Assembly (NCBI GenBank): GCA_016839705.1
Contig: JAEOTR010000057.1
Coordinates: 62,001-126,000 of the forward strand
Direction: 5' to 3'
DNA length: 64,000 nt
DNA from: Promethearchaeota archaeon
GTDB taxonomy: Archaea; Asgardarchaeota; Lokiarchaeia; Sigyniarchaeales; SOKP01
Below the pieces are notes generated by a model. The model ran no database searches, was not told where the DNA came from, and worked only from the letters and a program-made list of their open reading frames with translations. Positions 63,906-64,000 of this stretch are shown here, one piece after another. The translations under genes and the position numbers were made by a program. Position 1 is the first letter of the stretch. The number at the start of each line of letters is the position of its first letter.

Positions 63906-64000
63906 ATGGCAAAAAAAGTCGGGAAGGTTGAGCCACTCTTCGTAAAATCAAAGGTACGAGAATATATTAAAGGAAAAGAATGTAATACAAGCTCAGCAGT
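63906..64000 (+). CDS. Histone-fold (DUF1931-like) protein, 3' end outside the window
   Basis: Only 31 full codons are visible: MAKKVGKVEPLFVKSKVREY followed by IKGKECNTSSA. The pattern FVKSKVREYIKGKxCNTSS is that of DUF1931/archaeal histone-like proteins, in which the first helix of a histone fold follows. GAGGATGAT eight bases before the ATG is a strong ribosome site. The remaining helices must be checked beyond the right edge. Close association with alba suggests a chromosome-organising role. Confidence 0.75.
   Translation, partial: MAKKVGKVEPLFVKSKVREYIKGKECNTSSA

Overview
The window is AT-rich (roughly 70 percent by eye) and reads as an archaeal chromosome segment. I infer an anaerobic Asgard archaeon of the Lokiarchaeia type. 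The reasons are archaeal core promoters with TATA boxes, frequent TTG starts with GGTGA-type ribosome sites, an Alba gene next to a histone-fold gene, a Ser-His-Asp (Sec11-type) signal peptidase, a leucine-rich-repeat remnant, and many acyl-CoA and ferredoxin-dependent enzymes. The lineage is an inference from gene content; no rRNA, tRNA or CRISPR array was seen.

Layout. Positions 1-12.6 kb hold indolepyruvate:ferredoxin oxidoreductase (iorAB, iorA cut by the window edge), a small membrane protein, a 1019-residue surface protein, a cytoplasmic GH3 glycosidase, and an operon of acyl-CoA dehydrogenase with ETF-beta and a ferredoxin-fused ETF-alpha. An MBL-fold hydrolase follows. From 12.7 to 18.4 kb lie an HSL-type esterase, the methylmalonyl-CoA mutase module (large subunit, B12 subunit, MeaB chaperone), a ferredoxin-nitroreductase and a zinc-ribbon protein. 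From 18.4 to 22.3 kb, three transcription units share a nearly identical 42-bp promoter element: a four-helix membrane protein, a beta-propeller surface protein, and an ICMT-like methyltransferase followed by a membrane-anchored double winged-helix regulator. This is the best candidate for an undescribed system. From 22.4 to 30 kb are a URO-D-fold protein, an IlvD/EDD dehydratase, a SNF2-SWIM helicase pair and a small duplicated membrane protein.

From 30.2 to 38.7 kb, on the minus strand, are an AMP-forming acyl-CoA ligase with an AbrB-like N-terminus, a RamA-type corrinoid activator, a corrinoid protein, a DUF2284 protein, and a CoA-transferase whose two subunits flank a nitroreductase. From 38.9 to 47 kb are three paralogous acyl-CoA ligases with a sulfatase between the first and second. 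After a cobalamin adenosyltransferase and a MaoC hydratase comes a 2-kb stretch of gene debris (a CODH-like tail, a truncated LRR gene, a kinase-like fragment) with a DUF433/DUF5615 toxin-antitoxin pair. From 50.4 kb on are tandem MFS transporters, a thiolase with its OB-fold partner, an SDR, a second GH3 enzyme, an M28/glutaminyl-cyclase-like membrane protein, a lipid kinase, the signal peptidase, Alba and a histone-fold gene cut by the right edge.

Together the metabolic genes describe acyl-CoA catabolism: activation by ligases or CoA-transferase, dehydrogenation by ACAD/ETF, hydration by MaoC, oxidation by SDR, thiolysis, and methylmalonyl-CoA rearrangement. Cobalamin supply (adenosyltransferase, MeaB) and reduced ferredoxin carriers fit with this. 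GH3 enzymes, a sulfatase and aryl-pyruvate oxidation suggest a heterotroph feeding on sugars, lipids and amino acids.
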